Assembly (NCBI GenBank): GCA_903859795.1
Contig: CAIOOC010000132.1
Location: forward strand, 1 to 6,533
DNA length: 6,533 bases
Source: an uncultured Bacteroidia bacterium
Lineage (GTDB): Bacteria > Bacteroidota > Bacteroidia > Bacteroidales > Prolixibacteraceae
Direction: 5' to 3'
Shown: positions 1-6,533 of the stretch, in pieces
Layout of the letters: every line of letters starts with the position of its first letter
Numbering within the stretch: the first letter of the stretch is position 1
Program-made: the position numbers and the translations under genes
Notes under the pieces: model-generated
The model's input: only the letters and a program-made list of their open reading frames with translations
The model's database searches: none
What the model was told of the DNA's origin: nothing

Positions 1-15
1 GATTAAGGACGGCAA

Positions 16-873
16 TCAAAGAATATCGGGATCGACATGATGAAAATTTAACGCGGCCTGAGCAACTGGCAGATATTTTGCTATTCCGGAATTAATTAAA
101 TGCTTATTACCAGAAACTGAACTAGGTAAGATTAGAGTTACCTTCGTGTCATTTTCGGGCTTCTTAAACTCATAAATCATAGCATTGACAGTATATTGTT
201 CTGTAAAATCAGCCTCTAAAACTTCATACGGTAAATAATTAAACCCCTTGTCTAACCAGATATCGACTATATTTGAATCGGGCGGTGAACCAGATGTAGT
301 AAAATTCTTAGTTGTAACAATAAAGACAATACATCGGTAATATCCTGGTCTGGCATGAAACAAGGCACTAATGTAATCCTTTAACGAAAATGGTTTACCT
401 GCACCAGAAGTAAATTGATCATCCCATCTGTTTGGTTCAGCATATGAAAAACCATTTGCATTTATCCGCTCAAGTTGAGTAACCAAAGCAAAGCCTCCTT
501 CAACATAATAATAGCTCCATCTTGAATATTTGTTTGAATCGAGGGCTGAAATAAGTATTTTGTTTACATCCTTTAATTTGGATGCCACTTTTAGAAATCG
601 ATCAGTTAATCTTGCTTCAGCCGAGGGTGTTGGTATTGGAGATGGAAATGGATTACGTTTAAAATCCTCCAAAGACATACCTATCTCCGCCGGTTTCACT
701 TTTACCACTGGTTTAGGCTCTGGTTTAGGCTCTGGTTTAGCCTCCGGTTTATGCTCTCGTTTCGGAGGTTCTATCACTGGCTGAGAATGTGTTGAGGTGG
801 TTTTACACTGACTTACGGATACGAAAAACATTATTAACATTAACAACTTAAGGATAAGGCTGGTTAATTTCAT
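16..873 (-). CDS. Predicted lipoprotein with E-x-K-P repeat tether and uncharacterised C-terminal domain
   Basis: Complete 285-aa reading frame, ATG at 871-873 and TGA at 16-18. No other ATG lies directly upstream, and the leader is A/C-rich without a Shine-Dalgarno site. Residues 1-22 form a signal peptide (K2, K9, then a Leu/Ile/Met/Phe core) ending V20-S21-Q22-C23. C23 is the likely lipidation site, although Gln at -1 departs from the classical Gly/Ala/Ser. Residues 32-62 are rich in Pro, Lys and Glu and contain four E-x-K-P units (E40 to P55), probably an extended tether holding the rest away from the membrane. Residues 84-285 look like a folded mixed alpha/beta domain: helix about 85-111, strands at S120-E135 and R180-T187, a Trp/aromatic-rich centre, and strands near 229-237. 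I do not recognise the domain and propose no function. It is divergent from the exported hydrolase-like gene, so a functional link is possible but unproven. Surface lipoprotein is the main call; a plain exported protein is the alternative. Confidence 0.8.
   Translation of the reverse strand: MKLTSLILKLLMLIMFFVSVSQCKTTSTHSQPVIEPPKREHKPEAKPEPKPEPKPVVKVKPAEIGMSLEDFKRNPFPSPIPTPSAEARLTDRFLKVASKLKDVNKILISALDSNKYSRWSYYYVEGGFALVTQLERINANGFSYAEPNRWDDQFTSGAGKPFSLKDYISALFHARPGYYRCIVFIVTTKNFTTSGSPPDSNIVDIWLDKGFNYLPYEVLEADFTEQYTVNAMIYEFKKPENDTKVTLILPSSVSGNKHLINSGIAKYLPVAQAALNFHHVDPDIL
710..757 (-). repeat. Four tandem 12-bp units encoding E-x-K-P
   Basis: On the plus strand the unit GGTTTAGGCTCT occurs twice exactly (710-721, 722-733), followed by two diverged copies (734-745 GGTTTAGCCTCC, 746-757 GGTTTATGCTCT). 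The unit is a multiple of three, so gain or loss of copies would keep the lipoprotein in frame and only alter tether length. Read on the minus strand it encodes residues 40-55 as EHKP, EAKP, EPKP, EPKP. The two identical copies suggest a recent duplication. Confidence 0.9.
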
Positions 874-1097
874 CGGGTTGATTAGTGATTTGTGAATAAA
901 CTTGCTATTTAAATCCTTCTAATATTTCAATGCAAAAACTTTATTTCTGGCTAGTTCAACGATAAACGCTGTTTCAGGTTCAATGTCGCTCACTATTATA
1001 AGTTTCTAACTGAGTAAATTGTTCAAAATGATTAGTATTTTAATAATTAAAGCGATAAATTTAGCGACGGAATAGCCTCTCTAAACTTCTTGCTGTC
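874..1097. other. Divergent intergenic region with AT-rich palindromes
   Basis: This 224-bp A/T-rich gap must hold the start signals for both the lipoprotein (leftward) and the 971-aa exported protein (rightward). Visible structure: a perfect AT-only palindrome TTTAATAATTAAA at 1039-1051, and TAAATTTA at 1056-1063 flanked on both sides by a direct GCGA (1052-1055 and 1064-1067). TAAGTTTC at 999-1006 matches seven of eight positions of the Bacteroidota -7 element TAnnTTTG in the rightward direction, but I see no convincing TTTG partner at the right spacing. No promoter is therefore called. I see no small open frame or structured RNA here. Confidence 0.4.
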
Positions 1098-4013
1098 ATG
1101 AGAAAATATATAATTTGCAGTTGCCTCTTTATTCTGTCGTTTTCAGCTCTGATTTGTTACTCTCAGGAACGCTTACTGAAATTTCCGGGACAATGGGAAT
1201 TCCTGATTCCGGCGAATTATATTATCCTTACCAGCGATCAGCAGCTGGTCGATATTGCCGATCCGGATAAGAAAATCAATATGAGCGTGACTGACAAACC
1301 AAATCTGAGATCTTTGAAGGATATCGCCAAAGAGACTGTCGCGCTTGGTGAATCTACAGTGATTATTGCATATGATAACTTCTTTGCTCACTACCGGGGC
1401 GATAAGGAAGCTGTTCGCAAGTTACTTCCTGATTCGGAGGATTACATTAAACTTATGAAGCAAATCAGTGATTACCTTGGTAAATATGGATTAGGACTTG
1501 AACTGAGTTTGATAAACCCTATTGAATTAGGCTCTTCCTTTGTGAAAAAAGGGGCCAGCCCGGGTCGTTGGGTACAGTTTAAAACTGCTTTGCGAGATTC
1601 TGTCACCGGAAAATTCAGTGCAGACCTGTGGCAGCAGGAAACCTGGACTAGCAATAAGGGGAAATTCAACATTGTATTAAAAGAAAAGAAAGCATTTGCA
1701 TTCAAAGAAAAACTCCTCGATGGGGGAGAGTATTTTGCTGTGAATCCTGAAGATATTAAAGAGATCAAAAGCGAAATAAAACTGGAGGAATATCCCGGAA
1801 ACAGGAACAGGATCTCAAAAAAGGTACGGGTTTATACCGAAGCAAATGAAGAATTTAAAGGTTATGATCGGGTACTTGTTTTGCTTGTTTACGAAACGCC
1901 GGAAATAGACTATTTTGATCCGCACTCTTTTGATTTTATGAAAGGGTTGTTAAAACAATATTTCGACGCCGGAGTCAGAATTAATTCATTTTACAGCGAT
2001 GAAATGCATATTCAGCAGGACTGGTTCTATTCATCACATATGGATAATGGTCAGTTCAGCTTCCGGTATTTGACCGGAAACATGATGAAAACATTTGGCG
2101 CGAAGTATGGTTCCGAATTCGGGAATATGGATAAATACATGTTGTATTTTGTAAATAGTCCCCAGACATTTTCCAATAATTCCGGAGCGCTGATTGACCG
2201 GCAATATGTGATGGGGAAAACCCCGGAGGATATTCATAAAACTATCTTATTCCGAGACCGCTACTATAAACTATTATCCAATAAGGTGGTTGACTTATGT
2301 GCCGGTACAAAAAAATATGGGGAAGAATTATTTGGCTACAAGATGCTTGCAAGAGGGCATGCCACATGGGCCCAAAGCCCTACCTGCGATGAATGGTTTT
2401 CTGCCCATAATCAGAACTCCTGGAAGTATGAATACACTCCAAATTTTATCCGCTCAAATACAGATCACCAGGCAGCCGCTGCCTGCTATGACAATTTTAA
2501 ATGGGGTGACTATTTTACCGGTAACGGATCAGATCATCCTGAAGGAGGTTATCTTGACCGTGATTATTACGGAGCGGCATTTTCTGCATCTATTGGCAAC
2601 ACAAACGATTACAACAACGCCTATTCCGCACATTGGGGTATGCCCGCCGAATGTGCCTCGCGCAGAAATGATATCGTAACAGCCTTTGGTGACCAGGGTG
2701 CTGTAACTACATCATTCTTAAATGGGAGAGTTCATCGGCAAACGGATGTTTTGATTTTATATCCGATGAACCTTGTCGCGGCAAATTCAAATTTTGGCAG
2801 CTGGATGACGCAATATGGATACGCCGATTATATCACTGCCGACAAATTAATGGAGCTTGGGAAAGTCACTTTTGATGGAAAAATTCAGGTCAAAAGCAGG
2901 AAATACACTACGCTTGTCTCGTTGTTTGATATTGTTCCCGATTCTGAAATCTTAAAAATGATGAACGATCTTTCAAAAAATGGCGGGAAGGTTGTGTGGT
3001 TTGGAATGCCACCAGTTTTGACCACTGACGGAGCTGAATGTCAGAAACAATGGGAAAAATTATTTGGTGTTAGCTATGATCACAAAACATACTTCGGTGA
3101 TATTTCATGTGGCAGGAAGATAATTTTTTCGAATGCACTTAAGGATATTTCTGAACAGATTATTCTTACTCAATTCATGGTTGACAGAACATTCCCAGTC
3201 GTGGCCGGCAGCAACACGATCAATAAGGTAGCCTTTATCAATAGCCAGTTAATAGGGACTAAAAACATAAACGGAAGTGGTGAAGCATATTATTTCGGAT
3301 TCAGGCCGCGGGATGATCAAAGTTCAAGTCTGGGCTATGAAACGAGGACTCTTTTTGAAATCCTCAGGACGATCGGATCCTACCATCCTTCCGGCAAATT
3401 CCCTGGAATAAATGACAACACCGACGTGATTTCCAGAACAACAAATTATTTGACCACCTCATTTCCCAATGGGACTATTGTAATCACTCCCCACTACCGT
3501 TCTCAGGCCGAGAATTGGGATGGCGACTGGCAACGCTCATTAAAAAATGACAGCATAGTTTTGACTGGAAATCCAGTTCCGTCCGATTCTATTGATATTT
3601 CTGATTTTAAAGTACACGGGCATACTGTTTCCTTTAATGGGAGGGGATTGCTCTCTTTTTTAACCGACAACGCAGATGTAATTACCGGATTTGAAGGGAA
3701 TTATACTGATGGAATCACCGTTGACGGATCGAAATATAAATTCTCGGATAGGAAACAGAATTACATATTCTTCAGCCCGATTTTGCCTGAGCAGCAATTG
3801 GAGAAGAAGGCTTTTTATGTCTTAAAGCTTGAAGGTAGCGGGACAGTTACTCTTCCAATTCGTACGCAACGAACCAAATTATCGTTGTTCGCTGAAGGTT
3901 CAGTTATAGGCGCCAAAGGAACACCGGTTTCGTTTTTATATAGAAAAAACCAGTTATTAATTCCTTTAACTAAAGAGATACAACGAAAGTTTTTGTACCT
4001 CTGTGGGGATTAA
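1098..4013 (+). CDS. Large exported protein with glycoside-hydrolase-like architecture, family unassigned
   Basis: Complete 971-aa frame. ATG 1098 is the only ATG after an in-frame TAG at 1062, and the stop is TAA at 4011-4013. Residues 1-22 are a signal peptide (R2-K3, hydrophobic core, C20-Y21-S22 before Q23-E24), so the protein should be exported to the periplasm or cell surface. After a beta-rich N-terminal part (about 24-250), a strand at V259-Y265 and helix 274-290 lead to F298-Y-S-D-E302-M-H, which looks like the beta-strand end of a TIM barrel carrying an acidic catalytic residue. Further dense motifs follow: R419-G-H-A-T-W424, D431-E432-W, D456-H-Q to G492 (including K468-W-G-D471, N476-G-S-D-H-P-E482-G-G, D487-R-D489) and H512-W-G-M-P516. 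Residues about 548-640 (D550-V-L-I-L-Y-P, Y578-ITADKL-ME, G629-G-K-V-V-W-F-G636) resemble the class I amidotransferase-like domain that follows the barrel in GH42 and GH106 enzymes. The rest is beta-rich. No T9SS sorting domain or lipobox is evident. I infer a carbohydrate-active hydrolase. Substrate and family are unknown, and a non-enzymatic relative is possible. Confidence 0.6.
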   Translation: MRKYIICSCLFILSFSALICYSQERLLKFPGQWEFLIPANYIILTSDQQLVDIADPDKKINMSVTDKPNLRSLKDIAKETVALGESTVIIAYDNFFAHYRGDKEAVRKLLPDSEDYIKLMKQISDYLGKYGLGLELSLINPIELGSSFVKKGASPGRWVQFKTALRDSVTGKFSADLWQQETWTSNKGKFNIVLKEKKAFAFKEKLLDGGEYFAVNPEDIKEIKSEIKLEEYPGNRNRISKKVRVYTEANEEFKGYDRVLVLLVYETPEIDYFDPHSFDFMKGLLKQYFDAGVRINSFYSDEMHIQQDWFYSSHMDNGQFSFRYLTGNMMKTFGAKYGSEFGNMDKYMLYFVNSPQTFSNNSGALIDRQYVMGKTPEDIHKTILFRDRYYKLLSNKVVDLCAGTKKYGEELFGYKMLARGHATWAQSPTCDEWFSAHNQNSWKYEYTPNFIRSNTDHQAAAACYDNFKWGDYFTGNGSDHPEGGYLDRDYYGAAFSASIGNTNDYNNAYSAHWGMPAECASRRNDIVTAFGDQGAVTTSFLNGRVHRQTDVLILYPMNLVAANSNFGSWMTQYGYADYITADKLMELGKVTFDGKIQVKSRKYTTLVSLFDIVPDSEILKMMNDLSKNGGKVVWFGMPPVLTTDGAECQKQWEKLFGVSYDHKTYFGDISCGRKIIFSNALKDISEQIILTQFMVDRTFPVVAGSNTINKVAFINSQLIGTKNINGSGEAYYFGFRPRDDQSSSLGYETRTLFEILRTIGSYHPSGKFPGINDNTDVISRTTNYLTTSFPNGTIVITPHYRSQAENWDGDWQRSLKNDSIVLTGNPVPSDSIDISDFKVHGHTVSFNGRGLLSFLTDNADVITGFEGNYTDGITVDGSKYKFSDRKQNYIFFSPILPEQQLEKKAFYVLKLEGSGTVTLPIRTQRTKLSLFAEGSVIGAKGTPVSFLYRKNQLLIPLTKEIQRKFLYLCGD

Positions 4014-4018
4014 GTTGG

Positions 4019-4052
4019 CAACTTTGACGATTTCAATACCAACTTTGATGAT
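4019..4052 (+). repeat. Two 13-bp direct repeats spaced 21 bp apart
   Basis: CAACTTTGACGAT at 4019-4031 and CAACTTTGATGAT at 4040-4052 differ at one base and start 21 bp apart, two helical turns on the same face of the DNA. They lie just after the stop of the 971-aa gene and about 70 bp before the transporter start. They could be a binding site for a regulator of the transporter, or the remains of a small duplication. The sequence alone does not decide. Confidence 0.5.
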
Positions 4053-4122
4053 ATTGTAAAGAAATCTAATGATACTTAACATGCAAAACTCTGTAAATAA
4101 AATAGTTAAATGAAATAATTAA

Positions 4123-5061
4123 ATGAAAAATAAAATTGCAGAAGGATATATTTACACTATTTTGGCAACACTGGCATTTAGTAATGTGTATGTTTTCAGT
4201 AAGGCAGCACTAAATGAGATCCCACTGCCACTGTTTTTGTTTCTTATGTGTTTAATCGGATTCCTGATTAACCTGGTAATTGTTTGGTTGAAAGGGGATT
4301 TCTCGAAATTACGAATGACACCAAGGTCGATGTGGTGGATATTCCCGACACTGGGATGCCTCGAAATATTTACTGTTTCAACATTCTATGCCGCTATTAA
4401 GGCGATGCCAGAACCTGCGGTTACCGGATTTCTGGGTAATCTGTTTCCCCTTTTTACTACTATTCTTGGTATTACCTTTTTGAAAGAACGATTTTCCCTG
4501 ATTGAAAGTTTAGGAATATTTGTTGTATTTGCGGGAGCTTTACTTACCAGTTACTCCGGAAGTGTGATGCTGAAAGACTTTTTTATACCAGGTGTCGGAC
4601 TTGTTGTCTTAAATTGTTTGGGAGCTGCAACAGCAACCGTTATTGTACGTGCCAAAGTCAACAACCTTACTCCTGAAATTCTTAGTTTTAACCGGACATT
4701 CTGGCTCCTCCTCTTCTTTACAGGCTGGGTCATTATTTCAGGTACTCAATTCGTTGTAACCGGCCACGCGCTGCTGAATACGACCTTTGCTGCAATTCTT
4801 GATCCGGTTTTGGCAATGATATTGGCCTACAGGGCATACAGATATATCGAAGCTTCTCGTGGAACAATCATTCAATCAACCAAAGGATTAATGATTATTC
4901 CTGTATCCTTTCTGTTTTTTGGGACCCTGCCTTTGCCACACCAGCTGGTGGGGGGAATAATCGCCATGGTGGGGGTCGTAATCATTGGTTTGGGTCAGCA
5001 TGCGGCAGATATTAAACGAAGGAAAAGAGTTGTACAAGCCGATTTCAGCAGCAGGATATAA
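4123..5061 (+). CDS. DMT superfamily (EamA-type) inner-membrane transporter
   Basis: Complete 312-aa frame ending in TAA at 5059-5061. The start at 4123 follows an A/T-only leader; an earlier ATG at 4110 reads only Met-Lys before a stop, so it is not the start. The protein is mostly membrane helices, about ten: near 10-30, 36-56, 71-93, 98-116, 126-145, 153-173, 186-206, 215-238, 249-270 and 274-294. It falls into two halves of five helices, the arrangement of paired EamA domains, at the usual length of about 300 residues. The first half keeps the typical L120-K-E122-R123 turn followed by a Gly-rich helix (G131, G138). The second half lacks the equivalent Glu-Arg, having G-T-L-P-L-P before its last helix (about 267-272). 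The Lys/Arg-rich C-terminus (K-R-R-K-R near 298-304) should be cytoplasmic. Family members move amino acids, nucleotide sugars, other sugars or metabolites by secondary transport; the substrate cannot be inferred here. It lies 109 bp downstream of the hydrolase-like gene in the same direction, so co-transcription is possible but not shown. Confidence 0.88.
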   Translation: MKNKIAEGYIYTILATLAFSNVYVFSKAALNEIPLPLFLFLMCLIGFLINLVIVWLKGDFSKLRMTPRSMWWIFPTLGCLEIFTVSTFYAAIKAMPEPAVTGFLGNLFPLFTTILGITFLKERFSLIESLGIFVVFAGALLTSYSGSVMLKDFFIPGVGLVVLNCLGAATATVIVRAKVNNLTPEILSFNRTFWLLLFFTGWVIISGTQFVVTGHALLNTTFAAILDPVLAMILAYRAYRYIEASRGTIIQSTKGLMIIPVSFLFFGTLPLPHQLVGGIIAMVGVVIIGLGQHAADIKRRKRVVQADFSSRI

Positions 5062-5113
5062 GATAACCAAAATGTTAAATTGGTAGAGAGGTAGCAGGAA
5101 GCTTCTTAGTTCT

Positions 5114-6511
5114 TTAAAGAGGAAATCTTTTCATTTCATCCCGGAGTTTTTCATCCCGGTACTCAGCAATTGACATTCTTATTCTCCACTCTTTGGGAAA
5201 CGCACTGTTATATCGGTTTCCTAAGTTTTTAACCCACCCTATTGGAATATTCCGGTAGGTAACCAAATTCCATCCTTTAGTGTCCGATGAAGGTGAAATA
5301 TCGTCTCTTTTCAGATAATTAAGCGTTTGATCAATGTTTAACTCAATTTCGGGGAAAGAGGAACGGTTTAAGATAACCGACAACGACAATTCATGGGCAG
5401 GCAAAAGATCCTTTTGTTTAATCTCACCAATTTTTACCCCTGCGTGTAGTATCCGAAGGTTATTTTTAACCTGTAATAATTCAGCCATATGGGCGTAGGG
5501 GAAGGCGAGAAGCGAATCCTCAAACCTTAGTATTTCAAGTCCTTCGTTAATCAGAAATGATTTGGACATCTCTTTCTCACTTTTGGATGCTAATAGTGGG
5601 TTATCTTTTGCTTTCCGTTGCTGAATTTGCAATTGAGATCCGGTTTTTCTGACTACTGTCATAAATAAACCTTCACCTGTAACTTTATGTGGGTAGAAGC
5701 GGTAACACGGGAATTCTCCTGCCTGCGTAATTGTAATTCCCCAATGATCTTCAATTTTTAGTGATATTGGCTCAACCTCAGCAAATTCGCTAAGCCATTG
5801 AATATTCTCCTCATTCTCGGCCGGATTAAAGGTGCAGGTACTGTAAATCAAGATACCTCCCTCCTTGATTGTAGGCCAGACATCGGCAAGAATGCGTTGC
5901 TGGCGCTGGGCGCATAATTGGGCATTGTCGGGAGACCACTCCAGTATCGCATTTGAATCACGACGGAAAAGTCCCTCCCCGGAGCAAGGTGCATCTACGA
6001 CCACCACATCAAAAAACTGAGGTAATCTTTGAAAATCTTGGGGATCGTTATTGGTAACGATCACATTGGGATTTCCCCATTTTTTTAGATTCTCAGACAG
6101 AATCTGGCTACGCGCCCTGATTACGTCGTTACTAACCAATAAACTTCCGGAATCGAGTATCGATGCCAAATGTGTTGATTTACCTCCTGGAGATGCACAT
6201 AAATCCAAAACTTTAACCCCTGGTTTAAGTTTCAGTTGCTTTATGGCCTGTTCCAGGAACATGGAACTCGACTCTTGGACATAATATACACCTGAATGGA
6301 TAAACGGATCAATTGTAAATAACGGCCGCTGTGGAATGAAATAGCCTGTACCGCAATAGCACACCTGATCCAGCGTAGGTTTATCCTTGTATTTCAAAGG
6401 ATTTATACGGACTGAAGTAGCTACATCATTATCAAATGAATGTTCGAATGCCTCGAATTCCTTGTCTAGAATTTTCAACATTCTTTGTGAAAAAATTTCA
6501 GGTAAAATCAT
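5114..6511 (-). CDS. rsmF: RsmF-type rRNA (cytosine-C5)-methyltransferase, NOL1/NOP2/Sun family
   Basis: Complete 465-aa frame, ATG at 6509-6511 and TAA at 5114-5116. This cytoplasmic enzyme transfers a methyl group from S-adenosylmethionine to C5 of a cytosine in rRNA; E. coli RsmF modifies C1407 of 16S rRNA. Residues 1-90 form the N-terminal RNA-binding part (S33-V-R-I-N-P38; Y76-Y-V-Q-E-S-S-S83). The Rossmann catalytic domain follows: SAM motif V101-L-D-L-C-A-S-P-G-G-K111, acidic N128-D129, N154-N-D156, then D173-A-P-C176-S-G-E-G180 and S224-T-C226-T. C226 is the expected nucleophile and C176 the cysteine needed for product release, so both catalytic cysteines are intact. Y270-R-F-Y-P-H-K is the closing block typical of this subfamily. 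After a linker (about 290-325) the C-terminal part, ending near W442-R-I-R-M, resembles the PUA-like RNA-binding domain of YebU/RsmF. Length is normal for the family. It faces the transporter tail to tail and looks independent of it. The exact target base in this organism is inferred. Confidence 0.93.
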   Translation of the reverse strand: MILPEIFSQRMLKILDKEFEAFEHSFDNDVATSVRINPLKYKDKPTLDQVCYCGTGYFIPQRPLFTIDPFIHSGVYYVQESSSMFLEQAIKQLKLKPGVKVLDLCASPGGKSTHLASILDSGSLLVSNDVIRARSQILSENLKKWGNPNVIVTNNDPQDFQRLPQFFDVVVVDAPCSGEGLFRRDSNAILEWSPDNAQLCAQRQQRILADVWPTIKEGGILIYSTCTFNPAENEENIQWLSEFAEVEPISLKIEDHWGITITQAGEFPCYRFYPHKVTGEGLFMTVVRKTGSQLQIQQRKAKDNPLLASKSEKEMSKSFLINEGLEILRFEDSLLAFPYAHMAELLQVKNNLRILHAGVKIGEIKQKDLLPAHELSLSVILNRSSFPEIELNIDQTLNYLKRDDISPSSDTKGWNLVTYRNIPIGWVKNLGNRYNSAFPKEWRIRMSIAEYRDEKLRDEMKRFPL

Positions 6512-6533
6512 TTTTAAGTATTAGACAACAGAA

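Noticed and set aside
530..784. 84-aa plus-strand open frame rich in Gly-Ser-Leu opposite the lipoprotein
   Set aside because: Its repeats are simply the complement of the E-x-K-P repeat DNA, and the minus-strand frame has a signal peptide and a continuous domain.
999..1006. TAAGTTTC as a -7 promoter element for the 971-aa gene
   Set aside because: Seven of eight matches to TAnnTTTG are expected by chance in A/T-rich DNA, and no TTTG is found at a suitable distance upstream.
2290..2679. 129-aa plus-strand open frame inside the 971-aa gene
   Set aside because: It overlaps the most motif-rich part of the larger frame and shows no protein-like pattern of its own.
1098..4013. Assigning the exported protein to GH106 (alpha-L-rhamnosidase) or GH42 (beta-galactosidase)
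   Set aside because: Only the domain order and the amidotransferase-like segment resemble these families; the N-terminus and barrel motifs do not match well enough for a substrate call.
4106..4128. Direct repeat TTAAATGAAA with a Met-Lys mini-frame before the transporter
   Set aside because: It is low-complexity A/T sequence, and a two-codon frame is not evidence of a leader peptide.
5066..5084. ACCAA/TTGGT hairpin after the transporter as a terminator
   Set aside because: The stem has only five pairs with a nine-base loop and no following T tract, so it is too weak to call.
5099..5120. Palindromes GAAGCTTC and TCTTTAAAGA in the convergent gap
   Set aside because: Both are short perfect palindromes without a loop, the second runs into the methyltransferase coding end, and neither forms a convincing terminator.
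6051..6284. 77-aa plus-strand open frame opposite the methyltransferase
   Set aside because: It is the complement of the SAM-binding region of a clearly recognised enzyme.

Overview
The window holds four protein-coding genes and no RNA gene, CRISPR array, insertion sequence or other mobile element that I can see. It most likely comes from a member of the Bacteroidota. The starts are preceded by A/T-rich leaders without a Shine-Dalgarno sequence. One exported protein has a signal peptide ending in the Ser-Gln-Glu type junction common in that phylum. The RsmF-type RNA methyltransferase looks like those of Bacteroidales and relatives. This assignment is an inference from style, not from a database match.

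Layout: (1) on the minus strand at the left edge, a 285-aa predicted lipoprotein with a charged E-x-K-P repeat tether and an uncharacterised soluble domain; (2) a 224-bp divergent intergenic region; (3) on the plus strand, a 971-aa exported protein whose organisation resembles a glycoside hydrolase (beta-rich N-terminus, TIM-barrel-like centre, class I glutamine-amidotransferase-like Rossmann domain, beta-rich C-terminus) but which I cannot place in a named family; (4) 109 bp downstream on the same strand, a ten-helix DMT/EamA-type transporter; (5) after a 52-bp convergent gap, on the minus strand, a complete 465-aa NOL1/NOP2/Sun-family rRNA cytosine-C5 methyltransferase of the RsmF type.

The methyltransferase is housekeeping and has no evident link to its neighbours. 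The exported hydrolase-like protein and the transporter run in the same direction and could form a small 'cut outside, import the product' pair, but the gap between them is long enough for a separate promoter and no substrate can be read from the sequence. No SusC/SusD pair, sugar kinase or transcriptional regulator lies in the window. The item most worth follow-up is the 971-aa protein, with its dense clusters of probable active-site residues (S300-D301-E302, R419-W424, D456-G492, A511-P516).
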